This document shows positions 1 to 11,285 of a stretch of 64,000 nt of DNA, piece after piece (the first letter of the stretch is position 1; every line of letters begins with the position of its first letter). A model generated the notes under the pieces. It ran no database searches. It was not told where the DNA came from and worked only from the letters and a program-made list of their open reading frames with translations. Source of the DNA: Okapia johnstoni (taxonomy: Eukaryota; Chordata; Mammalia; Artiodactyla; Giraffidae); contig CM044314.1 of assembly GCA_024291935.2 (NCBI GenBank), positions 23,906,001-23,970,000 of the forward strand, written 5' to 3'. The translations under genes and the position numbers were made by a program.

Positions 1-1480
1 AAACTGGGGTTCAGCACTGTACAAGTCAGGATTAAGCAGGATATGGTTTACCTGTAGAATCTGTCAGAACAGTGGAACCACAGTGAACAGGCAACAGCTA
101 TGTGTTCATGGAGTCTTCTAAGACGAGGAGACTTTAGCCTGTGGGAACATTGCTTAAACTAGCCACAGGGTCCAAAGCGATTTCTGTCCTGTTAGAATGC
201 CAAAACGGCTTTCTCTCTTACTTTTAGCTTACGTTTTTAAAAGAGTCGACATTCAAAAGTCCCCCCGATGTGGAATCTTTTGACTCTTTAAAGTTCTACA
301 GTGGTAATTTGAGCACTTCTGTGACTTATTTTCGATACTTCCTAAAGCTTAATAGAAACCAAACATTTACAGCAATAAGTCCACGGAGGCTAGCTGGAAT
401 GGCCTGTTTCTTTTCACAAGCCTGGGATCTAGCTAGCTTAATGCTATTTTTATCTTGGTTTATTGCTATGAGCTATCATTTTTGCTGTTACTGAGCTTTA
501 TTTGTAGAGTTTATTCATTTTTCCTCAATGAAAGCAATCAGGTTAGTAGATGAAATCTTTTAATGCTTGAAGTTTCCATGGGTAGAAATATTACCATAGG
601 ATCCCTTGGTGATTAGAAGGAACTACTGGCCCAAATAACTGCTCCTCTCTTGGCCATCACAGTCCCTAAATCTAGAGCAAAACCTGATCAGATCAGGAAG
701 TCCTGATCTGGAAGTCATACATCTGCTTCCAAACAACTTGAGGAACATGTTCTCATAAAACTTTAAGGGGAAGATTATTACTCATGTTTTTTTCCGATGT
801 TTGTGTTTAAGGATTTTTTTTTTTTTAACTCTGATTACAGAACCTAAGCAAGATAGCATAGAAAAATTAACTATCAAATTATACTACTTTATGGCTTGTG
901 ATGCAAAAATCTGGAATATATATTATCAAATCTAGCATCCTTACAAAAAATATAACAAACCATGATGAAGTAAGTTTGCACGAGGACAGTTCAACCTTGG
1001 GAATGTCTACAAATATAATTTATGTCACTAATTTGTCACAAAAATAGAAAAAAAAATAGGATCACATCTGTAGAAAGCAAGAGGCATTTTGCAATGTTCC
1101 TGATTTTTTTAAAATAAGATCATTTGAGTACACTAAGAATGAGTCAAAATGCCCTTAATAAGGAGTATTTATAAAAACTAAAGATGAATATTGTACTTAA
1201 TCATCTTTATCACTCTAAACATTCATTAATTCAACAGACATTACCTGAGAATGTTCTGGGCACTTGATATCTCTCTCTGGAGTTGTGAGCCCCATGGACA
1301 TATACATAAAAGCATGGTTTGCCTTGAAGCTGCTGGGAAATTCTTAGATGCCTTAATGCCACCAACTACGGGACTTTTAAGCCTCTCTCTTCCTCCACCA
1401 CCTTTAGATAAATTGCACAAATCAGAAATGGTGCATTTCACAGTCTCACATTTGTATAGGGTTACTTCCCCTGCTCTACT
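1..1480. other. Unassigned AT-rich sequence
   Basis: I recognise no gene or clear repeat here. There are short A or T runs (for example near 811-824 and 1051-1060). Open frames at 270-494 and 1251-1511 are short, have no recognisable domain and look like chance. Around 1215-1265 a stretch loosely recalls the end of an old MIR or L2 element, but it is too diverged to call. Confidence 0.5.
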
Positions 1481-1636
1481 ATTAACCTACAATATATTTC
1501 CTGTTTGCTGAGAGTTTTTATTGTGAATGAGTGTTAAATTTTGTCGAATGTTTTTCCTGCCTCTAGGTTTGCTTGTATCCAAGTAATGTGGTAAATTACA
1601 TTGATTGCCTTTAAGCATATAAACCAATCTTAACTT

Positions 1637-1638
<2 letters not shown>

Positions 1639-1670
<32 letters not shown>
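1639..1670. repeat. (GT)n microsatellite at SINE tail
   Basis: An uninterrupted GT run of about 16 units sits at the 3' tail of the antisense Bov-tA that follows. Bov-tA elements end in a CA-rich tail, so the run most likely grew from that tail. It is a likely polymorphic marker. Confidence 0.95.
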
Positions 1671-1671
<1 letters not shown>

Positions 1672-1880
1672 CAGTCACTCAGTAATGTCCAACTCTTTGA
1701 GGCCCTATGGACTCTAGTTCACTATCCTTCTGTCCATGGAATTTTCCAGGCAAGAATATAGGAGTGGGTTGCCATTTCCTCTTCCAGGGGCTCTTCCTGA
1801 CCTAGGGATCAAAGCCACATCTCCTGTGTCTCCTGCATTGGCAGGAGAATTCTTTACCACTGTGCCACTGCGGAAGCCCC
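1671..1880 (-). mobile_element. Bov-tA SINE
   Basis: This is a complete antisense ruminant SINE: the BovB-like tail is at the left and the tRNA-Glu-derived head at the right, ending in GGAAGCCCC. The direct repeat TAACTTTC flanks it at 1631-1638 and 1881-1888 and encloses the GT tail, marking one insertion into the L1 fragment. The head keeps a degraded pol III B-box region. Divergence is moderate. Confidence 0.92.
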
Positions 1881-2165
1881 TAACTTTCTAGGATAACCCC
1901 TATTTGGTCAAAATATGTCTAGGTTTGATTTGCTAACATTTTTGCCAAGGAATTTTATGTCTGTGCTCATGAGGGATGTTGATATCTGTAATTTTCTCAC
2001 AATGTCTTTGTTTAGTTTTGTATCAAGGTTATGTTGACCTCATAAAATAAAGTCACTCTCTCTTCCTCCTGAAGTATTCTCTCTGCTCTATTTTCTGGAG
2101 AAAATAGTTTTCAGATTCTGGCTGTGTCATTTCCCCTCTGTTTGAAGGAGAACTCTTTAGTATTT

Positions 2166-2522
2166 CTTACATTGCAGTTCTGTTGAAGACACTTTTTTTT
2201 CTCTAAAATGTCATTTTTATTTTTGAAGACTGTATCAGTTAAAGTTTAACCAGAGAAGCAGAGTCAGTCCTTCTGGAAGCTTCCCTCCCTACTGATTCCT
2301 CAGGAGGACTGGTGGCTACATCAGGAGCATGATAATGAAAGGACATACACATGTAGAGGAGGCTATGCCTGACTGAGTGACACTCAAGTCTCCCAAATCC
2401 TCACTTCCACAAATCAGTTCACTTCAATGTTTCTTCCACGAAGTCTGTTCCTTTGTATTGATTACTGAAGATTTTTCACTCTCTTGGGTTGATCGCTCCC
2501 CTAGCCTAAACTTCCCAAAGAA
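2166..2522. other. Unassigned sequence
   Basis: No gene is visible. The part around 2226-2275 recalls the edge of an old mammalian LTR or LINE, but I cannot assign it. Confidence 0.4.
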
Positions 2523-2810
2523 ATTTTTTTTTTTTTTTGATACATGTGGTCTTTGTTGCTACACATGGGGTTTCTCTAGTTGCAGTGCATGGGCTTCTCA
2601 ATGGTGGCTTCTCTTGTTGCGAAACACGGGCTCTAGGTCACGCAGGCTTCAGCAGTTGTGGCTCACGGGCTCTAGAGCACAGGCTCTGTAGTTGCAGTAC
2701 ACTGGTTTAGTTGGCCCACCACATGTGGGATCTTCCAGCACCAGGGATGGAACCCGTGTCCCCTGCATTGGCAGAGGGATTCTTAACCACTGGACCACCA
2801 GGGAAGTCTA
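2523..2810 (-). mobile_element. CHR-2-type tRNA-Glu SINE
   Basis: An antisense cetartiodactyl SINE. A poly(T) run (the reverse of its A-tail) opens at 2523, and the tRNA-derived head with the reverse of TTCCCTGGTGGTCCAGTGG closes at 2809. The body has the repeated GTTGCAG and GGGCTCTAG phrases typical of CHR-2. It is older than the Bov-tA copies. A frame of about 104 codons overlaps it and is not a gene. Confidence 0.8.
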
Positions 2811-3520
2811 AGAGTAGTCTTTACTTCATACATTGTACTCTTCTAGATCAGTGTCCCTGTAAGCTGGAAACAATACGAAATCTTTCCCAGACTTTGTTTT
2901 GTAGTTTTGCCTACTGAATTATTGGAGAAGAGGTAAAATGTGATGCCTTATTTTATGTTTGTTGAGAATCCTAGAAAAGGGGGCTTTAAAGGTTTGAAAA
3001 GCAAATTGAGGTATAGAGTTCCTCATTCAGTACTCAGAGGCCCAAGATATTCATGGATGAAATACACGGTTGTCTTATTTCTTAGCATGGCATTCTGTGA
3101 CAGGGGGGAATCATCTCTTTGGGAACATAAGCCAACACTAAACTGAAACCTTCTTTTCGATATATAGGTTCAGCATTCTTATATAAGAATTCTCAGAAGT
3201 CTTTTTACATGAGCCTCAAAACTTCCCTTCAGACAGAGGAAATGTAGCTTCTTTGATTTGAAAAGCAGGTCCATAGCTTTCTTTTTTTTCCACAGAGAGC
3301 TGCAGAGCAAGAAATGGCTTCCTCTACTCAGCTGCCCAATTTATCTCTTCCCCCTTTAATTCCCCTGTGGCTCTCAATGTGGTCTTTTGGGGTTTCCCTA
3401 AGAGTGCCTGTGTCATTTTTGTGCTTCACATATGAAGTAAAAGTTGGAGCCTCCTTCCTTCCTGAGGGTCTGAATTTAATCTTTCCTGGATGATTCAAGT
3501 GATGTAATTGTCCGATACTT
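2811..3520. other. Unassigned sequence
   Basis: There is no recognisable repeat or gene. Short frames lack domains. The stretch sits between two SINEs and looks like unique or very old sequence. Confidence 0.45.
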
Positions 3521-3729
3521 TGGTGTGTTAAGTTGCTTCAGTCTTCAACTCTTTGAGATGGACTGTAGCCTGCCAAGCTTCTCTGTCCATGGGATTCTCC
3601 AGACAAGAATACTGGAGTCGGTTGCCATGCCTTCCTCCAGGGGATCTTTCAGACCCAGGGATCGAACTTGCATTTCTTATGTCTCCTGAATTGGCAGGCA
3701 GGTTCTTTACCACTTTGGGGGCCCCCAGT
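3521..3729 (-). mobile_element. Bov-tA SINE
   Basis: Antisense Bov-tA. The BovB-like tail (TTGCTTCAGTC) is at the left, the conserved centre with CAAGAATACTGGAGT is present, and the degraded tRNA-like head ends near 3729. It lacks part of the usual tail and has several indels, so it is an older copy. Overlapping frames on both strands are shadows of the SINE. Confidence 0.88.
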
Positions 3730-5544
3730 AAATGACACTGCCTGATATTTACACCCTTATGTGGATCCCTCCCCTTGAATCTGATGTCTTTGTAACTCAA
3801 CTAAGAAAATGCAGCAGAAGTGACACTTTGTCAGGTCCAGGCCTAAGTCTTAAGAAATTCTGGCAGCTTTCATTTCTGGGTTCTTAAGGAAATGAGCATC
3901 CCTACAGCCTAATAAGCCTACCCTGTCCATAAGGAGCAGCCACAGGAGCGTGGAGGTCAATAGCCGTGGCAGATCTCTCAGCCAATAGCCAGCACTGACC
4001 GGTCATCTTGAAAGTGGATCTTCCAGCCTCCATTCTAGCAGTCCACCTGATGTTGCAGGGAGAAGAGTGTTGTCTGCAACCATACACAAATTGCAGAATC
4101 ATGAACAAGTCAATGGTTGCTGATACTTAAATCACTTAAGTAACTTTAAAATGAGCAGTAGGAGCATGAATTTTAAGCTGTGCTGAGATTGCATCAGCCT
4201 TAGAAAGAATGCTCTGAAGTGCATGTAAGTATATGAAGTATATATGTATGTATTTATGAATGAATATATGAGTATATGAACTAGATATATAAACACATAG
4301 GATGTATAAGGAAGTTCTTACAATTCATTTCTTGTGGTTTTTCTCTTCTGGGCTTTACTAGAAGCTCATCTATTATTTCTTGCTGATGTTGAAGTTTATA
4401 AAACAGACCTTTGAGTCTTTGGAAGAGCTAGTAAGTAGGTATGAATGAGGGAATGAGATGAGTATAAGAAAGCAGCACTATGGATGGTTGCTTCTGAAAA
4501 GTGCAAAGATAAGCACATGGGAGTAAGGAAGAGCCTTAAAAAGACTCATTCAGATATAAATGCTATTAGTTAACAGCAAAAACTTATGAATATGCTAGCT
4601 ATTAAACACCTGCACACTGGTTATTCAACATGATCATCTAGAAAATGAAAGATCAGTTATAAAATTTATTTCAGTACATATAGAGTTAGGAATAATAAAA
4701 TGCTTAGAAATTAATTTTATTGAAATTCTCAATAAATGACTAGATATAATTTTACATAGTTAGAAGTTTGAGGGTTTTCTTTACCCTCATAAATCTCTTT
4801 AGGATATTTTTCATTAAAACATATTTAGTGGTTGATTAGTCTAAATAATTATGCTCTGATGAAAACCACTGACAGATGCCTTCTCCATTGGCAATCCTGT
4901 GGTGTATAGAGGCCTTTCTTGGAATTCTCTGTATATTTCAACCCTCAATTATGGTGGAAACATTATCTATGAAAATTGTTAATTCTCTATGCCAAACATT
5001 TCATCATCATGAGGATATAAGATCTTAATTGTTTTAGAAAGCGAAATGTGAGACATTTTTCTTATTTCTTCATTAACATGCAAATAGCGCATTAAACATG
5101 AGTAGATCAAAGTTTGGGTCAGTAAAGAGCCAGATGTGTGCTCCATGAATTTTGGGCAATTAAGTCACATGGGCTAAATTACCTCCTCTGAAAGCTTTTA
5201 ATACCTTTAATACCGCTTCAACTGTGGACTCCACATTTGTCTTCTGTACATGGGAAAAGCACTTGTGGCTAGGAACATTTCAGTCTTAACTTTTACCAAA
5301 GTGGAAGTGAAAATGTAGACCTCAGTAATTCCTTAAACAAAGAGTGAATTACTTACTGTGTGCAAGACCCTGCCTTAGAGTCTTAAGCTCCTTCAGTAAC
5401 TTACCGTCTAGCTCTTATTAACATTTACCCTTGATTCCTGCCAATGATATTATGGTCTACTTAAAATGATGAAAATCTTGCAATTCATATACATATAACC
5501 ACATTCCACAGATTAACGTGTCAAGTGTAACTGTACAGTCATTA
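3730..5544. other. Unassigned, repeat-poor AT-rich sequence
   Basis: About 1.8 kb with no gene and no repeat I can name. Around 4205-4300 there is an AT-rich run built from TATATGTAT-like words. A MIR-like or L2-like trace may lie around 5340-5450, but it is too weak to call. Confidence 0.5.
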
Positions 5545-6560
5545 GCTGGATTTGCCCCTTTTCTTTTAAAATATTTCAAACTTGCAGGAAAGTGAAATAA
5601 TTGTCAAGAACGTCTACACATTCTCCTTCCAGATTCACCAGTTGTTAATATTTTGCCACATTTACTTTTTCTCTCTCACTTTTCAGTACACACACACATA
5701 CACACACTTCTGTTAAACCATTTGAAAATAAGCTATAGCTATAAGCTGTAATTCAACATTATTGTGCTTTAACATTAATGATCTTCATTAGGTTTTTTAA
5801 ATATTCAGAGTGCCATCAAAGATCATGCATTCCATTTGGTTATTATGACTCTTTAGTCAACTTCAGTTTAAGACAATCCCTCTACTTTTATTTGCTTTTC
5901 ATGACTTTGGCATTTTTGAAGAGTCTAGGCCACTGTCTTATAGAATATCCCACTATCTGGATTTGTAAATTGTTTCTCTTGATTAGTTTGAAGTTAACTT
6001 CTTTAACAAGAAACACTTGGTGATGTAGTGTGCTTCCTTTTATATCATTGGTTGTCCAGTGATGGATGATGCTGACTTTGATCTTCTTGAAGATGGATCC
6101 TTTTATCTTTTGTAATTAATTAATAACTTGTGTAGTGATGCTTTGAGGTTGGGTTCGTCACATCTCTTCACCTGATGACTTTAGGATTCACTGTTAAGCC
6201 TTGCCTCAATCAGTCATTAACTTAATGGCAGCAAACTTGAATTTTTTAAATTCTTTCCACCTTTATTATAATAATATTATTCTATGTAGAACAGTTTCTT
6301 CCCATTTTAAAGATATTGCTAAGGACTTTTTGATCAATGTATTATAACCTTTTTTTAAAAAATGCCCAAATTGTCCAACTATGGTCAGTGTAAATCCCTT
6401 TAAGTGAACACGTGTGTCCTTTTCATATGTCCCCATCAGTTTGTTTAAGTACTTGCTTTCTGGTATAGTAAGGTGCTCCTAGCTCACCTTGTATTTGTAT
6501 CCTATGGTTAGACATCGAAGTTCCTTTCGTCATTAGCTACTACCAATCATGGCACAATGA
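5545..6560 (-). mobile_element. Old L1 (L1M-type) 3' UTR, antisense
   Basis: The order of phrases fits the long 3' untranslated region of old mammalian L1 elements read in reverse: a steady run from the 'kept no cover' leader-like AT sequence through TTCATGACTTTGGCATTTTTG and the later GTGTCCTTTTCATATGTCCCC. Related pieces appear at 24266-24570 and 29771-31312. No coding capacity remains. The frame at 5778-6023 is incidental. Confidence 0.55.
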
Positions 6561-6751
6561 ATAACTTTGTGCATGAACTAATTATGTTATGGTACCTGAA
6601 AAGAAGACACTACTGTATCTTCTACTCTGTTCTCGTAACATTTTGGACATCAGATATGTGTTTTTTTCCCACACCAAGTAATTCTTGTCATAATCCATGT
6701 GTGGGGTGGAAAAGAATTTCCAGGTACAAGGTAGAATGAAAGAGAATAAAG

Positions 6752-6757
6752 TTTATT
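6752..6757 (-). terminator. LTR poly(A) signal
   Basis: AATAAA on the minus strand, about 90 bases downstream of the LTR TATA box. This spacing fits the R region of a compact LTR. Confidence 0.55.
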
Positions 6758-6845
6758 AGAGTAGGGAAAAGAAGGGTTGCTGCCACTATAGCAGGCCAGG
6801 TTACTGACAGGGAGAGCCAAACTTGAACATGCATCCTTGGATTGT

Positions 6846-6915
6846 TTTTATAACCAGGGGACAAGAAGTACGCTAGGGGCCTTGTGAGTCATTTGCTGAT
6901 TGGGTGAGGTATTGG
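6846..6915 (-). promoter_or_regulatory. LTR promoter motifs (CCAAT and TATA)
   Basis: On the minus strand, CCAAT motifs lie at 6911-6915 and 6899-6903, followed by TTATAAAA at 6846-6853. The spacing of about 45-60 bases from CCAAT to TATA is normal for a pol II promoter. Activity is unknown. Confidence 0.5.
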
Positions 6916-7104
6916 GCTGGAGAAGCGTAAGCAAATACCTTTTCCTTAAATGGTGTAGGAGGGGAGACAGGCTAAACTCTTCAGGAGGGTCCAAAAATTT
7001 TTCAGTGGTTACAATATGTGGGGGAAGGCAATAAGAGTCTGTTTTTTTTTTTTTCCTGTTCCTGCATTCTAAGACCCTTCTTATTCACCTTGTTTTTTCA
7101 TCCT

Positions 7105-7538
7105 TGGGGCACCACAGTTCTCCAATTCTAGGCAGACACCAACTGGGTGTCCTACAATTTAACTCAAATCTGACATGATCTACACAGAGATTGTGTCAGT
7201 TTCCACAAGCTAAGGCTCAGTCTCACGTGGCTTCATATCGTCAGATGCCGATAACAAATCCAGTTGGCCACTTGTGCTTTTGACAGAATGACCATAAACT
7301 CAAGGTTTCCACAACTCCCTTCTCGGTTCGATAATTTGCTAGAATATTTCACAGGACTCAGGAAAACAGTTTGCTTGCTAGATTAGCAGTTTATTATTAA
7401 AAGACACAACTCAGAAAGAGAGGCATAGGGTAAGGTATAAGATGAAGGATACAGACCCATGGTGCCCTCTCCAGGCATGTCACCCCCTACCCAGCACCTC
7501 AATGTGGTCACTAATCTGGAAACTCTCTAAATCTTTTG
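7105..7538 (-). mobile_element. Old LTR, first part (split by BovB)
   Basis: This resembles an ancient mammalian LTR in reverse, with the TTTATTAT stretch near 7391-7398 (an AATAAA-like poly(A) region on the minus strand) and a GGGTAAGGTA region. The sequence after the BovB (from 8669) reads as its continuation. The family is not assigned. Confidence 0.45.
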
Positions 7539-8668
7539 GATCATAGAAAAAGCAAGAGAATTCTAGAAAAGCATCTACTGCTTCATTGAATATGCTAAAG
7601 CATTTAACTGAGTGGATCATTCATAACAAACTGTGGACATTTCTTAGAGATGGGAATATCAGACCACCGTATTTGCCTCCTGAGAAGCCTGTATGAAGGT
7701 CAAGAAGCAACAGTTAGAACTAGACATGGAACAACAGACTGGTTCCAAATGTGGAAAGAAGTGCGTTAAGGCTGTATATTGTCACCCTGCTTATTTAACT
7801 TAAATGCAGAGTACATCATGAGAAACGCTGGGCTGGATGAATCACAAGCTAGAATCAAGATTGCTGGGAGAAATATCAATAATCTCAGATATGTGGATGA
7901 CACCACCCTTATGGCTGAAAGTGAGGAAGAACTAAAGAGCTTCTTGATGAAAGTGAAAGAGGAGAGTGAATAAGCTGGCTTAAAACTCAACATTCAAAAA
8001 ACTAACATCATGGCATCTGGTCCCATCACTTCAGAGCAAATAGATGGGGAAACAATGGAAACAGTGACAGACTTTATTTTCTTGGGTTCCAAAATCACTG
8101 CTGATGGTGACTGCAGTCATGAAATTAAAAGACACTTGCTCCTTAGAAGGAAAGTTATGACCAACCTAGACAGCATATTAAAAAGCAGAGACATTACTTT
8201 GCCAACAAAGGTCTAGTCAAAGCTATGGTTTTTCCAGTAGTCATGTATGGATATGAAGGTTATACCATATAGAAGGCTGAGCGCCAAAGAATTGATGCCT
8301 TTGAACTGTGGTGTTGGAGAAGACTCTTGAGAGTACCTTGGACTGCAAGGAGATCAAATCAGTCAACTCTAAAGGAAATCAATCTTGAATATTCATTGGA
8401 AGGACTGATTCTGAAGCAGAAGCTCCAATACTTTGGCCACCTGATGTGAAGGGCTGACTCACTGGAAAAGACCTTGAGGCTGGGAAAGACAGAAGGCAAG
8501 AGGAGAAGAGTTCAACAGAGGACAAGATGGTTGGATGGCATCACCAACTCAATGAACATGAGTTTAAGCAAGCTCCGGGAGATGGTGAAGCACAGGGAAG
8601 CCTGGTGTGCTGCAGTCCATTGCACTGCAAAGAGTCAGACATGACTGAGCAACTGAACCACAACCACC
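7539..8668 (+). mobile_element. BovB (RTE) LINE, 3' part
   Basis: A 5'-truncated sense BovB that begins inside the reverse-transcriptase domain (counterpart of WIIEKAREF) and runs to the 3' tail ending ACTGAGCAACTGAAC. The RT motif C is YVDD at 7890-7901, so the two catalytic Asp residues survive, but frameshifts and stops (for example near 7971) break the frame. The BovB 3' end matches the tails of the Bov-tA SINEs. It splits an older LTR; the flanks near 7530 and 8669 share an AATC(T/C)TTT-like duplication. Confidence 0.93.
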
Positions 8669-9365
8669 GAATCCTTTCATTTAGGATTTACTATGAAGGC
8701 TTCATTACACAAGCACAATTTATTAAATCATTGAGCACTGGTGATTAATTCAGCCTCCTGCTACTCTCCGGAGAAGGATATGGCAACCCACTCCAGTATT
8801 CTTGCCTGGAGAATCCCGCGGACAGAGGAGCCTGGTGGGCTGCTGTCCATGGGGTCACACGGAGTCGGACACGACTGAAGCGCCTTAGCATGCATGCATG
8901 CATTGAAGAAGAAAATGGCAGCCACTCCAGTATTCTTGCCTGAAGAATCCCAGGGACGGGGGAGCCTGGTGGGCTGCCATCTATGGGGTCGCACAGAGTT
9001 GGGCACGACTGAAGTGACTTAGCAGTAGCAGCAGCAGCCACTCTCCATTCCCTGGAGATTGGAAGAGGGGCTGAATGTTCCAATTCTTTAATCAAAAGGT
9101 TGATTTCTCTGGCAACTAACTCCCACATGTTTAAGTACTTTCCAAAATCCACTTCATTACTACATACTTGGGTGTGGTCAAAAGAGGCTTGCTATGAATA
9201 ACGAAAGATGCTCCTTCCACCTCTATTTCTCCAGAGCTGTCTCCAGGGCATGAAGCAAAAACCAAGTAGGAAACTACAAGGATTTTATAAGATTTGTGCT
9301 AGGAACTGTTGATGAAGGTATATATATATATTTCTTATTTTATCACAGTATCTCAAGGGAAAACA
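8669..9365 (-). mobile_element. Old LTR, second part
   Basis: Continues the LTR interrupted at 7538: a phrase such as GAAGGCTTCATTACACAAGC precedes a TGATTAATTCAGCCTCCTG region, and the element seems to end near 9355 (TATCACAGTATC), which would be its TG-starting end on the minus strand. A Bov-A2 SINE interrupts it. Assignment to one LTR rests on the order of the two halves. Confidence 0.45.
8770..9036 (+). mobile_element. Bov-A2 SINE (dimer)
   Basis: Two Bov-A monomers in tandem, each starting with a GGAGAAGG-like or GAAGAAGA word and each containing CCACTCCAGTATTCTTGCC, joined by a short GCATGCATGCATG linker. The tail is an AGC-type triplet run at 9022-9037. Flanks GCTACTCTCC (8760-8769) and GCCACTCTCC (9037-9046) are a TSD with one mismatch. 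Confidence 0.93.
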
Positions 9366-11000
9366 TTTTTGCAGAAGAGTTGTAACATTTTATGCACTTA
9401 TTAGCAATATATAGGAATGCCAGCTTGATACTTTTATAATCATATTTTGAAATAAATTTCTCCTTTAAAGCAGTCAATATTCTGCCACTCCATTTTTAAT
9501 TTCAGTCCTTTCATCACAATCTTAAATTATTTTATTCTTAGCAAATCTTTGTCATGTGTGATTTTATTTGAGGATATTTTTATCCCAGCTTCTATTTTAT
9601 TTTCCTTACTATAAAAATAATAGGAGTGACATCAGCAAGTTGGCAATATAAGAATTCTCTACCATTCTCCCCCAGCTCCCCACCACTCCGCTGCCATAGA
9701 ACATCACTTTTGGCAGTTGCCCACAGATGAGAATGCCTATGTGGACAACTGAGAATCTGATGGAGAAGTTCCAGCATACAATTTGGTGGGGGGGGGGGTG
9801 GAGTCCAAGAATATACACATTGAAAAACGTAACAGGACCAGTTTCACTTTGCCTGCATCACTTCTCCCACAAGGTTGAATGGCTCAGTGCCAGGAGAGAT
9901 ACTTTACAGTTTCTCCTATTGGGGAAAGTGAGAGTGTAGAGTGCCTGGTTTCCCCAGATGTGTGGGATGCTGCCTAGGAGACCCACATTTTTATCATTTC
10001 ATTCAGAATACTGAGGTATTCTTTATGGTTGAGAGTTTAGGAAAGGTTGGGAGCACAGCAGCCAGGGCTCAGAATTCATCAAAGGGACACTAATACCCAC
10101 TTTGTGATTCATCTTACTGACTCTTGGCTGGTTCCTTACACATTCTGCTGTGAATGGTGATAGCAAGCCTCTGTAGGTAGCTAGTAGGCAAGAGTAGAAA
10201 CTTCTATTGACTCTTCAGGATGGGAAGAAGTCTCACAAATCACAGCATTTCAGGGCACCACCCTAGGAAAAACATTTGAGAGGTTCTTAGCACCCATCTT
10301 GGCTTTCTGAGGTTAAGAGAGGCATATAATTAAGAATTCCCCAGGAAGGAGCAAGAACTCTGGAGTGGATGTAGCCACAGAAAAGATCTGAGAAAGCCTC
10401 AGGATCCCTAGCCAGACTGATAGATGAAGGTATCTTTCTTATAAAGTCAGTTAGCAAAGACTGGAAGAGGTGATTTGCTGCTTCATATACAAAGATAGCA
10501 AAGAAAGGCCTCAAGAAACACCAAAAGCAAGGAAACATGATGCTACCAAATAACTGACCCTAAAGAAATAGAGATATACAAATGGTCTGACAAAAAACTC
10601 AAAATAATTTTACGGAGGCTCAGTGAGCTACAAGGGAATAGAGAGATGGTCCAGTGAAATCAGGGAAACAATACATGAACAAAATGAGAAGTTCAATCTA
10701 GAGACAGAAATCATAAGTAAGAACCAAAAAGAAATTCTGAAGCTGAGTAATATAATGAAAAAAAAAATTTAATGCAATCGAATATCAAGAGAAGATCTGT
10801 TCAACAGAAGAAAGAATCTTTGAACTCAAAATACATTATATGAAATTGTTCATAAGAGAAAAAAAAAGAATAAAGAGAGTTAATAGCACCTACATGAATT
10901 AGAGGATGCTACTAAAAGAAACAATATTTGCGTTATGGGAGTGCCAGGAGGAGAAGAGGGACAGAAAGAGACAGAAAGCTTATTTAAAGAAATAATGACT

Positions 11001-11285
11001 GCTGCTGCTGCTGCTGCTGCTGCTAAGTTGCTTCAGTTGTGTCCAACTCTGTGCGACCCTAGAGACGGCAGCCCACCAGGCTCCGCCGTCCCTGGGATTC
11101 TCCAGGCAAGAATACTGGAGTGGGTTGCCATTTCTTTCTCCAGTGCATGAAAGGGAAAAGTGAAAGTGAAGTCACTCAGTCGTGTCCGACTCTTAGCGAC
11201 CCCATGGACTGCAGCCTACCAGGCCCCTCTGTCCATTGGATTTTCCAGGCAAGAGTACTGGAGTGGGGTGCCATTACCTTCACCA
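11001..11285 (-). mobile_element. Bov-A2 SINE (dimer)
   Basis: Antisense dimer opening with a (CTG)8 tail at 11001-11024. Two Bov-A units are separated by the GAAAAGTGAAAGTGAAGTC linker. The TSD AAATAATGACT is exact at 10990-11000 and 11286-11296. It is inserted in the L1 ORF1 remnant. Frames at 10935-11150 and 11120-11383 cross it and are not genes. Confidence 0.95.

Larger units (their letters stand above)
1481..2165 (-). mobile_element. Old L1 (L1M-type) ORF2 fragment, antisense
   Basis: The sequence reads as the reverse complement of the reverse-transcriptase part of L1 ORF2, matching the usual order of that region on both sides of an inserted SINE. It is heavily diverged with many stops and indels, as expected for an ancient mammalian L1. 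A Bov-tA SINE plus its GT tail splits it at 1639-1880. The right end is approximate. Confidence 0.65.
6698..7013 (-). mobile_element. Solo LTR of an endogenous retrovirus
   Basis: Read on the minus strand, this has the layout of a retroviral LTR of about 316 bp: it starts TG near 7013, has a U3 with CCAAT motifs, a TATA box, then AATAAA and a short U5 ending in CA near 6698. No gag, pol or env sequence lies on either side, so it is probably a solo LTR left by recombination. I cannot name the family. The ends are set from TG and CA and could shift by a few bases. Confidence 0.6.

Noticed and set aside
270..494. A 74-codon open frame near the left edge
   Set aside because: No recognisable domain, no supporting context, and length within chance expectation for AT-rich DNA.
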